From Alistipes ihumii AP11 (lineage in GTDB: Bacteria > Bacteroidota > Bacteroidia > Bacteroidales > Rikenellaceae): a stretch of DNA of 64,000 nt. Made by a program: the position numbers and the translations under genes. A model generated the notes under the pieces. That model was not told the DNA's origin. It did no database searches and was given only the letters and a program-made list of their open reading frames with translations. The stretch spans positions 744,001 to 808,000 of the forward strand of contig NZ_CP102294.1 in assembly GCF_025144665.1 (NCBI RefSeq). The letters are read 5' to 3'. Of the stretch, positions 9,369 through 18,970 are shown piece by piece (the stretch's first letter is position 1; every line of letters begins with the position of its first letter).

Positions 9369-11576
9369 ATGAAAAAATTTTCGTTTCCGCTCATCGTTCT
9401 CTTATCGATAACCGCCATGTCAAGCTGCCGCAACAAACAGGCGGAGGTCAATCCGCTGCTCGCCCCGTGGGACACGCCCTACGAGGTTCCTCCTTTCGAC
9501 AAGATCGAAATACGCCATTACAAGCCGGCCGTCGAGCAGGCCATTGTCCGTCACCAAAAGGAAATCGACTCGATCGCATCGAACCCGGCGGCCCCGGATT
9601 TCGAAAATACGATCGCGGCGCTCGACCGGAGCGGGGAAACGCTCGACCGGGTCTACACGACCTTCTCGCTGGTCGCCGCAGCCGACAACAACGAGGCGAT
9701 GCAGCAGGCCGATCTGGAAATATCGCCGGCGGTAGCGGCCCATCGGGACGACATATACCTGAACGAAAAGCTTTTCGAACGGGTGGAGGCCGTCTACGAG
9801 AAGCTCGACTCGCTGCCGCTCACGCCCGAGCAGAAACGTCTGACGGAACTCACGTACAAAAACTTCGTGCGCGCCGGAGCCGGTCTTACGCCCCGCAGCA
9901 AGAAACGGTTGCGCGAGATCAACTCGGAACTGACGACACTCGGCATCCGCTTCGGCAATAACCTGCTGGCAGAGAACAAGGACTTCGCGCTCGTGCTCGA
10001 CAGCCTCAAGCAGACGACCGGCCTGCCCGACGACGTGATCAATGCGGCGGCGGCCGAGGCCGAGGCCCGGGGTATGAAGGGGAAATACGTCTTCACGCTC
10101 GGCAAACCCAGCCTGATTCCGTTCCTGACCTACGCCAAAGACCGCAACCTGCGCGAGCGGCACTACCGGGGCTATTTGAACCGGGGAGCCAACGGCGGCG
10201 ACCACGACAACACGCGGATCGTCGAGCGGATCGTCAGGCTGCGCTCCGAGAAGGCCGCCCTGCTCGGCTATCCGTCTTACGCGGCGCTCAAGCTCGACGG
10301 TACGCTGGCCGCGACGCCCGAGCGAGTATACGAGATGTTCGACCGGCTCTGGGAACCGACGCTGAAACTGGCCGGCGAGGAGCTCGCCGAAATGAAGGCG
10401 ATCAAGGCGGCCGAAACCGGCGACAGCACGTTCGCCTCGTGGGACTGGTGGTACTACGCCGAACGGCTTCGCCAATCGAAATACGATCTCGACGAAGAGG
10501 CCCTCAAGCCGTACCTGTCGCTCGACAATGTCAAGCAAGGCGTTTTCATGCTCAGCAACCGGCTCTGGGGACTGACTTTCCGCCCCGTGTCGATCCCGGT
10601 CTATCATAAGGAGTGCCTGACATACGAGGTTCTCGACAAGGACAACGCGCATTTGGGCATCCTCTACTTCGACCTGTACCCGCGCGAGGGCAAGCAGGCC
10701 GGAGCATGGTGCGACGCATTCCGGCCCGAGCGGTACACGGCCGACGGACAGCGCGTTGCGCCGGTCGTGACGGTCGTAGCCAACTTCACGCCTCCCCGAG
10801 GCAACGCTCCGGCTCTGCTCAGCCTGGACGAAACCGAAACGCTGTTCCACGAGTTCGGACATGCGCTGAACAACCTGTTCGCCCAGACCCGGTACAAAGG
10901 AACGGGCATGAACTCGATGGAGCTCGACTTCGTCGAAATGCCGTCGCAGATCATGGAGAACTGGGCCACCGAGCCCGAAATGCTCCGCGCCTATGCCAAA
11001 CACTACGCTACCGGCGAGACGCTCCCTGCCAATATGATCGCGCGCATCGTCCGCAGCAAGCTGTTCAATCAGGGATTCATGACCGCCGAACTGCTCGCCG
11101 CAGCGCAACTCGATATGGACATTCATACGCTCGGAGCGTCGGACACGCTCGATCCGACGGAACTCGAGCGCCGCTCGCTCTACGAACAGCGGGGATTGCT
11201 GCCGCAGATCGCCCCGCGCTACCGGTATCCCTACTTCGCCCACATATTCAACGGCGACGGATATGCGGCGGGCTACTACAGCTATCTGTGGTCGCAGATG
11301 TACGATGAAGACGCCTACGAAGCTTTCCGGCAGAGCGGCGACGTATTCAGCCGCGAGCTGGCCCGTTCCTACCGGAGAAACATTCTCGAGCGGGGCGCCG
11401 CCGAGCCGGGAGCCTCGCTGTACCGGAATTTCCGGGGAAGCGATCCCGACATCCGGCCGCTGCTGGTCGCACGGGGACTGGCCCCCGCCCCGTCTCCTTC
11501 CGATACGACGGCCGTGCGGGATACGGCCGTAATTCTCCAAGTATCGGCCGACACGACCGACGGCAAGAGGCAATAA
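9369..11576 (+). CDS. M3 family metallopeptidase (Dcp-like) lipoprotein
   Basis: A 735-residue zinc metallopeptidase of the thimet oligopeptidase/dipeptidyl carboxypeptidase family. Such enzymes cleave short peptides in the periplasm. The signal peptide ends in the lipobox-like TAMSSC, so it is probably a lipoprotein. The zinc site is His494-Glu-Phe-Gly-His498, with the third ligand likely Glu523 in FVEMPSQ. Other family blocks include TLFHEFGHALNNLF and the glycine/tyrosine-rich substrate loop GDGYAAGYYSYLWSQMYDEDAYEAF (positions 11250-11325). The frame opens earlier, but the ATG at 9369 is the only one giving a signal peptide. Dcp proteins are about 680-720 residues, so the length fits. Confidence 0.95.
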   Translation: MKKFSFPLIVLLSITAMSSCRNKQAEVNPLLAPWDTPYEVPPFDKIEIRHYKPAVEQAIVRHQKEIDSIASNPAAPDFENTIAALDRSGETLDRVYTTFSLVAAADNNEAMQQADLEISPAVAAHRDDIYLNEKLFERVEAVYEKLDSLPLTPEQKRLTELTYKNFVRAGAGLTPRSKKRLREINSELTTLGIRFGNNLLAENKDFALVLDSLKQTTGLPDDVINAAAAEAEARGMKGKYVFTLGKPSLIPFLTYAKDRNLRERHYRGYLNRGANGGDHDNTRIVERIVRLRSEKAALLGYPSYAALKLDGTLAATPERVYEMFDRLWEPTLKLAGEELAEMKAIKAAETGDSTFASWDWWYYAERLRQSKYDLDEEALKPYLSLDNVKQGVFMLSNRLWGLTFRPVSIPVYHKECLTYEVLDKDNAHLGILYFDLYPREGKQAGAWCDAFRPERYTADGQRVAPVVTVVANFTPPRGNAPALLSLDETETLFHEFGHALNNLFAQTRYKGTGMNSMELDFVEMPSQIMENWATEPEMLRAYAKHYATGETLPANMIARIVRSKLFNQGFMTAELLAAAQLDMDIHTLGASDTLDPTELERRSLYEQRGLLPQIAPRYRYPYFAHIFNGDGYAAGYYSYLWSQMYDEDAYEAFRQSGDVFSRELARSYRRNILERGAAEPGASLYRNFRGSDPDIRPLLVARGLAPAPSPSDTTAVRDTAVILQVSADTTDGKRQ

Positions 11577-12046
11577 GTCCAAGACAAGTAAGAGCCCTAT
11601 TTCGCTAAGGCGCACCGTCGTCCGTTCCGGCGTGTCATCGGCAAGCCGGAGACCGGCCTTATCACCGCGTGTCACACGACAAACAAGAAAATCAGGAAAT
11701 ACAGCCGTGCCGAAAGTTCGTCGCAACCGATCGCCCGGCAACAAGTCAAGACAGGCAACAGCTTCTCGTGGCAGCATACCGACATCCGTTCCGGCAAGCC
11801 GGGAACCTACCTTACCCAGCACGGCAAACCGAATAACGGCGGACAAGCAGCGGACAGGAAATGCACGCCGCACCGAAAACCCGTCGCAACCGACGCTGTC
11901 CGGCAATCGCGGCCGAGCCGCCGATCCGACGGCATCCGCAATGACCGACGGTTCGTTCCAGCGCCATGGCGAATTTCCGAAGCGAAAACGCGGGGCAACG
12001 GAATACCGGACCATGCGCTGCCTTGCACGACTCCGCCACATGAAAG
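11577..12046. repeat. spacer with degenerate ~150-bp direct repeat
   Basis: This non-coding spacer holds two diverged copies of one block. The first starts at 11641 and reaches cgtcgcaaccga at 11719-11730. The second starts at 11794 and reaches the same string at 11882-11893. Both begin with gcaagccgg, preceded by ccgttccgg in the same or a nearby position, and end in a cggcaa motif. The distances between landmarks (70 and 80 bp) differ through small indels. No reading frame continues across both copies. Confidence 0.45.
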
Positions 12047-12048
12047 AC

Positions 12049-12072
12049 GACGGAGACGGAGACGGAGACGGA
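12049..12072. repeat. 4 x GACGGA hexamer repeat
   Basis: Four exact tandem copies of the hexamer GACGGA abut the base of the 17-bp terminator hairpin. Confidence 0.9.
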
Positions 12073-12110
12073 GATACGAAAGGGGAGGCTCGCGCCTCCC
12101 CTTTCGTATC
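12073..12110 (-). terminator. 17-bp perfect hairpin, terminator of M16 gene
   Basis: A perfect 17-bp inverted repeat (12073-12089 and 12094-12110, loop tcgc) lies 46 bp downstream of the M16 stop. Each arm contains a CCCCTTTC/GAAAGGGG stretch. The symmetry means it could stop transcription from both sides. Confidence 0.7.
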
Positions 12111-12156
12111 TTGACGTTCCTCGGCTCTCCGACGAACACGTCGGATCGGCCGGCAC

Positions 12157-14985
12157 TTATTTCACAGGTCTTCCTTGGCTGTCTACCACGACCAGATCGC
12201 CCAGACCGAGCGAGCGCACGCCGGCCAATTGCGTCTTGGCGTCGCCCACGATGACGATCGTCATCCGGTCGAAATCGATATACTGCCCGATCACCTGTTT
12301 GGCCTCGTCGAGAGTCATATCCTTAAGCGTCTGCTCGTTGCGCTTGACGTAATCGTCAGCCAAGCCGTAAAGGGCGATCTTGCGCAACATAGCCAGTTGG
12401 GCCGCCGGCGTCTCGAACGATCCGTTCATCGTGCGCAACAGCGCCTGACGGGTCCGGTCCAGAAACTCCTGCGAGTAATCCGCGCCGTACGAGGAAAGAA
12501 TATCGCGGAACAGAGCGACCGACTCTTCGGTCACGATCGCCTGAACGCTCGAAAGAGCTTGGAAATTGTTGTAGTAATTGCCCTGCACGAAATGGGAATA
12601 CGCCCCGTAGGTATAGCCGTGCTGCAAGCGCAGGATCTCGAACAGCAGGCTGCCCGAGGAGGCACCCAGCTTATCGTTGACGATTACGGCCGGATAGGCC
12701 TCGGGACTGCGCATCGGCATGGCCTTGGAACCGATCAGCACATAGGACTGGCGCGCTCCGGGATAATCGACGAAGAGAACCTTGCCCGCAGGCTCCGTGC
12801 CGTCTTCGCCGATCTCGGGCTGACGGACGTCCTTGGCCGGCCAGTTCCCGGTCAGCGACGCGAGCGACTTCTCCACCTCGGACTGAGTGAAACCTCCCAC
12901 GAAGCTCATGCGCGCGACTTTCGGGCTGAAGCACTCGTCATAGAAAGCCTTCAGATCGTCGAGCGTGATCGACTGAAGCGACGCTTCCGTGCCGCTCGGA
13001 TTCTCGGACAAGACGCTGCCCGCGCCGTAAAGCGCCTGGTCGAAAACGCTCTGAGCGATCGCCTCCGGTTCGGTCGCGCGCTGGCGGACGTTATCGATCG
13101 CCCGCTCCTTGACTACGGCGAACGACTGCTCGTCCCAACGCGGATGGAGCAGCATCTCCTCGACCAGCTCCATCGCCCGGGCGAAATTCTTTTTCAGGCA
13201 AAGGCCGCTGAGCGTCATCGACTCGCGGCTGCATGCGACCCGGATCGAGGCGCCGAGCTGTCCGATCGCCTCCTCGAGCTGCTCGGGCGTCTTCGAGGCC
13301 GTTCCCTCGTTCAGCATCTGCGCGGTCAGATAAGCGACGCCCACCTTGCCGGGAGCATCGAGTAGCATGCCCTGATTCAACTCGATCGAGAAGTTCACCA
13401 GCGGCAGCTCGCCGTACTCGATTCCCTTGATTTGCATTCCGTTGGACAGAGTCGAGCTCCAGACAGCAGGTACGCTGAGTTCGGGCGTATTGGCCATCAG
13501 GGCGGGCTCGACGCTGCGGTCGATCTGCGAGGGAGTCTTCTCGTACGGGTCGTCGACGATCTGTCCGCCCTCGGAGCTCATCTGCTGGTCGTCGATCGAC
13601 TCCTGCTCGACCTGAGCCGGCACGGAACCGGTCACGGCCAAAGCGGACTGTCCCTCGGGATAGATGCTGACCGACAGGAACGGACGCCCCTTAACGTACT
13701 TCTCGTACACGCGCATCACGTCGTCGACAGTCACTTCGCGGTACTTGTCCAACTCCCGCAGCGAACGGTCGGGCGCGCCGCCGAACACGTTGTCGCGCGC
13801 CATGGAAATCGCCTTGCCGTTGGTAGAAGTCAGCCGGTTATACGTACGCGTTTCCTCCTGATTCTTGTAACGCTCGAGGTCTTTCGGATCGATCCCCTCC
13901 TTTTCGAAGCGGGCGAGCGCCTCGTCGAACGCAGCCTGCACGTCGTCGAGCTTCACGCCGGGGAAGGTTTTGGCATCGAAAACGATCAGTCCCGCCACTT
14001 CCAGCTGATAGCTGAACATCTCGACCTCGGGCGCGAGCTTGCGCTCCTCGACGAGCACCTTGTACAGCGGCGACTTCTTATCGCCGGCCAGCAGGTTCGT
14101 GAGAAAATCGAGCGCATAGCCGTCTTCGTTATAGGTTTCGACCCCGGGATAGGCAAGCAACAGCATCGGCGCGTTGCAGAAGACATCTTCGTACGAAATC
14201 TTCTTCGTCGAGTCGAGCGTCACGTTCTGCACCTGCGGAGCCTCGGGCTTGCCTCGGTCGGGTATTTCGCCGAAATACTTTTCGATCAGTTTTTTGGCCT
14301 CTGCCTTGTCGAAATCGCCCGCTACGACGAGCGTCGCATTGCTGGTCGTGTAATATTTGTCGTAAAACTCCTTGACGTCATCGACCGTCGCGCTGCGCAG
14401 ATCGGGAATTTCCCCGATCACGGTCCAGCTATACGGATGTCCCTGCGGAAACAGGTTCTTGAATGTCAGATCCCACGCCAGACCGTAAGGCACGTTCTCG
14501 CCCTGACGTTTTTCGTTCGACACGACGTCGATCTCGCGTTTGAGCCCGCCCTCGGTCACCGTATTGATGAAATAGCCCATACGGTCGGACTCCATCCACA
14601 GCACCTTCTCCAGCGCATCGCGCGGCACGGTCTCGAAATAGACGGTACCGTCGTTGCTCGTGCCGCCGTTGAAAGTGCCGCCGAGCGCGTCTATTTTCTG
14701 GAAAAAGGCGTTGCGCGGCAGGTTCTCGGAACGCTGGAAGAGCATATGCTCGAAAAAGTGCGCGAAACCCGTCTTGCCCGGTTTCTCGCGGTTGCTGCCC
14801 ACATGGTACTGGATAGCCACGGAAACGACCGGATCGGAGGTATCCTGGTGCAATACGACCTCGAGACCGTTGGGCAGCCGGTACTTCTCGTACTCGAGAG
14901 AAGCGCGGTCGTCTGTTCCGCTCGCACAACTACTCATGCCGAAAACGGTTAGGGTGAGAAACGGAAACAAAGAAAGCTTTTTCAT
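12157..14985 (-). CDS. M16 family (insulinase/pitrilysin) metallopeptidase lipoprotein
   Basis: A 942-residue protease made of two fused M16 halves. The signal peptide ends at MSSC (Cys20), which indicates a lipoprotein. The first half carries the inverted zinc motif His76-Phe-Phe-Glu-His80 in GFAHFFEHMLF, and a further acidic ligand is expected about 75 residues later. The second half (from about residue 500, after the acidic linker SIDDQQMSSEGG) lacks HxxEH at the equivalent place (VAYLTAQML). It is therefore the non-catalytic partner half, as in other single-chain M16 enzymes. The role is probably degradation of peptides in the periplasm or at the surface. It stands alone between two spacers. 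Confidence 0.95.
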   Translation of the reverse strand: MKKLSLFPFLTLTVFGMSSCASGTDDRASLEYEKYRLPNGLEVVLHQDTSDPVVSVAIQYHVGSNREKPGKTGFAHFFEHMLFQRSENLPRNAFFQKIDALGGTFNGGTSNDGTVYFETVPRDALEKVLWMESDRMGYFINTVTEGGLKREIDVVSNEKRQGENVPYGLAWDLTFKNLFPQGHPYSWTVIGEIPDLRSATVDDVKEFYDKYYTTSNATLVVAGDFDKAEAKKLIEKYFGEIPDRGKPEAPQVQNVTLDSTKKISYEDVFCNAPMLLLAYPGVETYNEDGYALDFLTNLLAGDKKSPLYKVLVEERKLAPEVEMFSYQLEVAGLIVFDAKTFPGVKLDDVQAAFDEALARFEKEGIDPKDLERYKNQEETRTYNRLTSTNGKAISMARDNVFGGAPDRSLRELDKYREVTVDDVMRVYEKYVKGRPFLSVSIYPEGQSALAVTGSVPAQVEQESIDDQQMSSEGGQIVDDPYEKTPSQIDRSVEPALMANTPELSVPAVWSSTLSNGMQIKGIEYGELPLVNFSIELNQGMLLDAPGKVGVAYLTAQMLNEGTASKTPEQLEEAIGQLGASIRVACSRESMTLSGLCLKKNFARAMELVEEMLLHPRWDEQSFAVVKERAIDNVRQRATEPEAIAQSVFDQALYGAGSVLSENPSGTEASLQSITLDDLKAFYDECFSPKVARMSFVGGFTQSEVEKSLASLTGNWPAKDVRQPEIGEDGTEPAGKVLFVDYPGARQSYVLIGSKAMPMRSPEAYPAVIVNDKLGASSGSLLFEILRLQHGYTYGAYSHFVQGNYYNNFQALSSVQAIVTEESVALFRDILSSYGADYSQEFLDRTRQALLRTMNGSFETPAAQLAMLRKIALYGLADDYVKRNEQTLKDMTLDEAKQVIGQYIDFDRMTIVIVGDAKTQLAGVRSLGLGDLVVVDSQGRPVK

Positions 14986-15060
14986 AGATTCTATCGGTTA
15001 TTGACTTCATACATTGAAAATTATTGACTTCGGACCACAGGGATGCAATCCGTAATTCGA

Positions 15061-15068
15061 CAAAGTTA
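15061..15068 (-). promoter_or_regulatory. Bacteroidota -7 box, M16 gene
   Basis: The minus strand reads TAACTTTG 76 bp before the start at 14985. The 14986-15350 gap holds this box and the divergent prmC box; otherwise I see nothing in it. Confidence 0.65.
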
Positions 15069-15322
15069 ACCATTATCCGGCACAATCAGGCAAAAAATCG
15101 CGCAATACCGTTTCAAATGCAGTAAGGCGGGCACGAAAAAATTCCATGCGAAATCGGGCCGGTCTCGGGCACGGAGGTGACGGGCACAGCGCAAACCGGC
15201 AAGAAAAAGGAGTTTCGGCTTCCAGTTTCATTCGCTACATACTGGAGGATAATTCGTAGGATTCGGCCCGGAAATTTTCCGGAAAAACGAATTTTTTCTC
15301 CTCAATTGCTCCCGCCTTTGCT

Positions 15323-15330
15323 TATATTTG
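15323..15330 (+). promoter_or_regulatory. Bacteroidota -7 box, prmC-recX-M23 operon
   Basis: TATATTTG on the plus strand, only 20 bp before the prmC ATG at 15351. The mRNA leader must be very short, which rules out the in-frame upstream start at 15177. Confidence 0.7.
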
Positions 15331-15350
15331 TCGTCAAAGAGCCATTCGAA

Positions 15351-16190
15351 ATGACCCGGCGCGAAATATGGGATACGGTGTACGGCGCGGCCGCGGCGGC
15401 TTACGAGCCGAGGGAGGCGCGGGCCGTCGCGGCGCTCGTGTGCGAGGACCGGCTCGGGCTGCGATTCACGGACGTGATCGTCGAGCCCGACGCGCCCTGT
15501 CCGCTGCGCGACGATCTGCAACGCCTCGCTTTCGAGATCGGGTCGTACCGCCCGGCCCAGTACATAGCCGGATTCTGCCGCTTTTGCGGCAGGAAGTTTT
15601 CCCTCGAGGAGGGCGTGCTGATCCCCCGTCCCGAAACCGAGGAGCTCGTCCGGACGATCGTCGAGCGGCACAGGAGCGACAGCGGCCTGCGTATTCTCGA
15701 CATCGGAACGGGCAGCGGCTGCATAGCCGTGACGCTGGCGGCCGAGCTGCCGGATGCGCGGGTGACGGCCGTCGACATATCCGATACGGCGCTGCGCATC
15801 GCCCGACGAAATGCGGAGCGCCACCGGCAGACGGTCCGCTTCGAGCGGCGCGACATCCTGACCGGCCCGCCCGAGGGAGAGTTCGATCTGATCGTCAGCA
15901 ATCCACCTTATGTGACGGAGTCCGAGAAGAGGCAGATGAGCCCGAACGTGCTGCGATACGAGCCGCACCGGGCGCTGTTCGTGCCCGACGACGATCCGCT
16001 GTTGTTCTACCGGGCAATCGCCGGTCTCGGCCGGCGGCTGTTCGCACCCGGAGGGACGGTTTATTTCGAGATCAACGAGCGGTTCGGCACTCAAACCGTC
16101 GAATTGCTCGAAAACGAGGGCTACCGCGAAATCGTCCTGTCGAAGGACTTTTTCGGAAAGCCCAGAACGGTCAGCGCGCGATGGAAGTGA
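15351..16190 (+). CDS. prmC: release factor N5-glutamine methyltransferase
   Basis: A 279-residue SAM-dependent methyltransferase that methylates the glutamine of the GGQ motif in peptide-chain release factors. The N-terminal helical domain carries the typical PAQYIAG, followed by LIPRPETEELV. The Rossmann core shows ILDIGTGSGCIAVTLA (motif I), and the catalytic Asn184-Pro-Pro-Tyr187 follows. The last codons overlap the recX start (ATGGAAGTGA), so the two genes are translationally coupled. The promoter box 20 bp upstream fixes the start. Confidence 0.96.
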   Translation: MTRREIWDTVYGAAAAAYEPREARAVAALVCEDRLGLRFTDVIVEPDAPCPLRDDLQRLAFEIGSYRPAQYIAGFCRFCGRKFSLEEGVLIPRPETEELVRTIVERHRSDSGLRILDIGTGSGCIAVTLAAELPDARVTAVDISDTALRIARRNAERHRQTVRFERRDILTGPPEGEFDLIVSNPPYVTESEKRQMSPNVLRYEPHRALFVPDDDPLLFYRAIAGLGRRLFAPGGTVYFEINERFGTQTVELLENEGYREIVLSKDFFGKPRTVSARWK

Positions 16191-16666
16191 AACGGACCAA
16201 AACGCCCGAACAGGCTCTGCGGGCCCTGATGAACGTCTGCGCCAAGAGCGAGCGGGCGATCTCGGACGTCCGGCGATCGCTGACACGGTGGGGAGTAGCC
16301 CCCGAGCAGCATCAGCCGATTATCGACCGGCTCGTCAGGGAACGGTTCATCGACGAGGCACGCTATGCCGAGGCATACGTCCGGGAAAAACTGAACCTGA
16401 GCCGCTGGGGCGTCCGCAAGATCAGAGCCGCGCTGAAAGCCAAGCGGATTCCGGAGCAGACGATCGACGAGGCGCTCGCCCAAGCCGACCCGCAAAAACT
16501 GGGCACGAAGCTCGAGGAGTCGCTGCGGCGCAAGATGCAGGGTACCCGTGCCGTCTCCGACTATCAGATGCGCGGCAAACTGCTGCGCTACGGCGCGGGC
16601 CTCGGATTCGACTACGACGAAGTGAGCGACGCGATCGACAGATTGATGCGCGAAAGGGAAAAATGA
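16181..16666 (+). CDS. recX: RecX family regulatory protein
   Basis: A 161-residue RecX protein, the modulator that binds RecA filaments. The family repeats of three-helix modules are visible: SERAISDVRRSLTRWGV, then LVRERFIDEARYAEAYVREKL with the core FIDEARYA signature, and KIRAALKAKRIPEQTIDEAL. Length is normal. It overlaps prmC by 10 bp and the M23 gene by 4 bp (ATGA). The operon context is not with recA, as is common in Bacteroidota. Confidence 0.92.
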   Translation: MEVKRTKTPEQALRALMNVCAKSERAISDVRRSLTRWGVAPEQHQPIIDRLVRERFIDEARYAEAYVREKLNLSRWGVRKIRAALKAKRIPEQTIDEALAQADPQKLGTKLEESLRRKMQGTRAVSDYQMRGKLLRYGAGLGFDYDEVSDAIDRLMREREK

Positions 16667-18600
16667 CGATCAACAAGGAAAAACGCCATATGAAAAGGAA
16701 AATTGTTGTTCTGCTGCCATTGGCTGCGGCCGCTGCTCTCTGCACGGCATGGATCGCCTCGAGCGGTACGGACGAACCGCTTCCGTCGGAGCGGACGGTA
16801 CGGACGAGCTCGGAAGCACGGACCGGAGAAGACAAACCGAGCGAATTTTCCGAGTCCTCGCCCGCCCCGTCCGCAAGCGCGGCAAACGAAGCGAGCAGAG
16901 TCGAGCCGGCCGCCGTTTCAGGACAAGCGACGGCGCCAAGCGGACAGGCGATCGGCTACGCTTCGCCGCTGAATATTCCGCTGCGGCTGTCGGCCAACTA
17001 CGGCGAACTGCGCGGAGGCCATTTCCACGCGGGGATCGACATCAAGACGCAGGGCGTGATCGGCAAGCCCGTCTTCGCCATGGACGACGGCTATGTCTCG
17101 CGCATCAACGTCTCGCCGGGCGGATTCGGCAAGGCGCTCTACATCACGCACCCCGACGGACGGATGACGGTATACGGCCACTTGGAGCGCTTCACCGAGC
17201 CGATCGAAGCCTACGTCCATGAGCTGCAATACGCCCGCAAAACGTTCGCCCTCGACTTCGCCCCGCCCGAGACGCGTTTCCCGGTCAAACGCGGCGAGCG
17301 CATCGGGCTGTCAGGCAACCGGGGTTCGTCGGGAGGACCGCACCTGCATCTGGAAGTGCGCGAAGGAGCGGCGCAGAGACCGCTGAACGTACTGGCGCGC
17401 GGATTCCTGAAAGTGCCCGACACGATCCCGCCCGTCGTCAAGAAGCTTTACTACGTATCCGTCGATACGGTCCAGGGCATTCCCCTGCACACCGTACGGC
17501 TGAGCCTTCCCGTCGGCCGGACGGCCTCGGGCGGATACGCGCTGCCCGATACGGTCCCCCTGCCCGTCACGGCGAACGGATACTTCGCCGTCGAGGCCGA
17601 GGAGAAAAAGAACGGTACGAGCAACCCGATGGGCATTTACGAGGCCGAAGTGTCGAAAGACGGGGAACCTTGCTTCTCGATGACGGTCGACCGGATCGGC
17701 TTCGAGTTGGGCCGCTACTCGTACGCCGTCGCGCTTTACCCCGAATCGCGCGGCACGCGCAACGGAGTGTACCGCCTTTGCGCCCTGCCCAACAATCCGC
17801 TGCCGATCTACGGCAAGGACGCTCGCAGGGGCATGCTCTCATTCGAGGAGGGACGCACGCACAGAATGGAAATCACGCTCGGCGACGACTGCAAAAACCG
17901 CTCGACGCTCGCGTTCGACGTCCGCCTCGCGTCGGCGGACGGAACGGACGAGGAACAAGACAGGCCCTCGGGCATCCCGGTGCGCTGGAACAGCGACTAC
18001 CGCTACGGAGGCGAGGGTCTTTGGTTCGCCATTCCCCGGGGAGCGCTCTACGAATCGATTCTGCTGCGCATGCAAACCAAACCCCGACCCGCCTACGGAT
18101 ACTCTCCGCTGTATACGGTCCACACGCCGGACGTGCCGCTGCACAAGAGCATCCGGGTCAGCATCGACGCATCGGAGCTGCCCGAGCATCTGCAAAGCAA
18201 GGCCCTGATCGGCTCGATAGGCGCCGACGGACGGCGCAGCTCGGCCGGCGGCTTGTGGAAAGAGGGCAAGGTGAGCACCGACACCCGCTCTTTCGGAACG
18301 TTCTACATAGCCGTCGACACCGTTCCGCCCCGCATAGCTCCCGCCTTCAAGGCCGACGCCGACTTCGGGTCGCGGGAAACGATCGCTGTGAAAATAAGCG
18401 ACGACTTCTCGGGCATCGGCTCCTACTCGGCCACGATCGACGGCCAGTGGGCCCTGTTCGAGCTCGACGCCAAAACAGGGACGCTGACGCACTATTTCGA
18501 CGACAAGCGCTGGGAGAAGGGCAAGACCCACGAACTGGTGCTGACCGTGACGGACAACAAGGGAAACCGGGCCGTCTACAAAAAGAGCTACAGGCGGTAG
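16663..18600 (+). CDS. M23 family metallopeptidase
   Basis: A 645-residue exported protein with a lysostaphin-type zinc peptidase domain, expected to cut peptidoglycan cross-links. A hydrophobic segment (about residues 14-32) is followed by a Ser/Ala/Glu-rich linker to about residue 95. The M23 core shows His122 and Asp126 in HFHAGID and His227-Leu-His229 in GGPHLHLEV, the full LytM metal set. About 400 residues of beta-rich C-terminal region follow without a clear domain name. The first ATG (16663) overlaps recX; a second ATG at 16690 would give a cleaner signal peptide starting MKRKIVV, so the start is uncertain by nine codons. Confidence 0.92.
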   Translation: MTINKEKRHMKRKIVVLLPLAAAAALCTAWIASSGTDEPLPSERTVRTSSEARTGEDKPSEFSESSPAPSASAANEASRVEPAAVSGQATAPSGQAIGYASPLNIPLRLSANYGELRGGHFHAGIDIKTQGVIGKPVFAMDDGYVSRINVSPGGFGKALYITHPDGRMTVYGHLERFTEPIEAYVHELQYARKTFALDFAPPETRFPVKRGERIGLSGNRGSSGGPHLHLEVREGAAQRPLNVLARGFLKVPDTIPPVVKKLYYVSVDTVQGIPLHTVRLSLPVGRTASGGYALPDTVPLPVTANGYFAVEAEEKKNGTSNPMGIYEAEVSKDGEPCFSMTVDRIGFELGRYSYAVALYPESRGTRNGVYRLCALPNNPLPIYGKDARRGMLSFEEGRTHRMEITLGDDCKNRSTLAFDVRLASADGTDEEQDRPSGIPVRWNSDYRYGGEGLWFAIPRGALYESILLRMQTKPRPAYGYSPLYTVHTPDVPLHKSIRVSIDASELPEHLQSKALIGSIGADGRRSSAGGLWKEGKVSTDTRSFGTFYIAVDTVPPRIAPAFKADADFGSRETIAVKISDDFSGIGSYSATIDGQWALFELDAKTGTLTHYFDDKRWEKGKTHELVLTVTDNKGNRAVYKKSYRR

Positions 18601-18970
18601 CCGCGCGACGGCAGGCAAATGCCGCGGAAACGTCCGCCTCGTCGCAACGGACGAAAAGAAACAGCGGCGACTCCCGGTTCCGCCGAGCCGGAGGCGAAGC
18701 CGTCCGGCTCGGCGGACGGGAAGTCGGAACCGGCCCGGCAGGCTAATATCCGGTCAAGCCGCTTGCCAAGCGGTCCGGATACGGACCGGAACGAACGCCG
18801 GGAAACTTCCGGGCCATATTCCGCGACGGTCCGGTCGTGACGACGGATCGGGTTCGCCGCCTTTCGCGACGCCGGCGGTACGGAAACGATCTTACGCTTT
18901 CAGGAAACAGGCGAAATCTTTCCGCCGACAGGAATCCCGACCGAGAAAACCGATAAAAAACCGAAAGGTC
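18601..18970. other. spacer with 13-bp inverted repeat
   Basis: The 370-bp gap holds an inverted repeat, ccgccgagccgga and tccggctcggcgg, at about 18680-18713. It could fold after the M23 transcript but has no U-run. No gene or -7 box is evident. Confidence 0.45.

Noticed and set aside
9420-12041. Very long open frame on the strand opposite the M3 peptidase (also 627-3068 and 33795-36008)
   Set aside because: These are antisense frames kept open by the GC-rich codon use of the real genes. They lack motifs, signal sequences and promoters, and run across gene borders.
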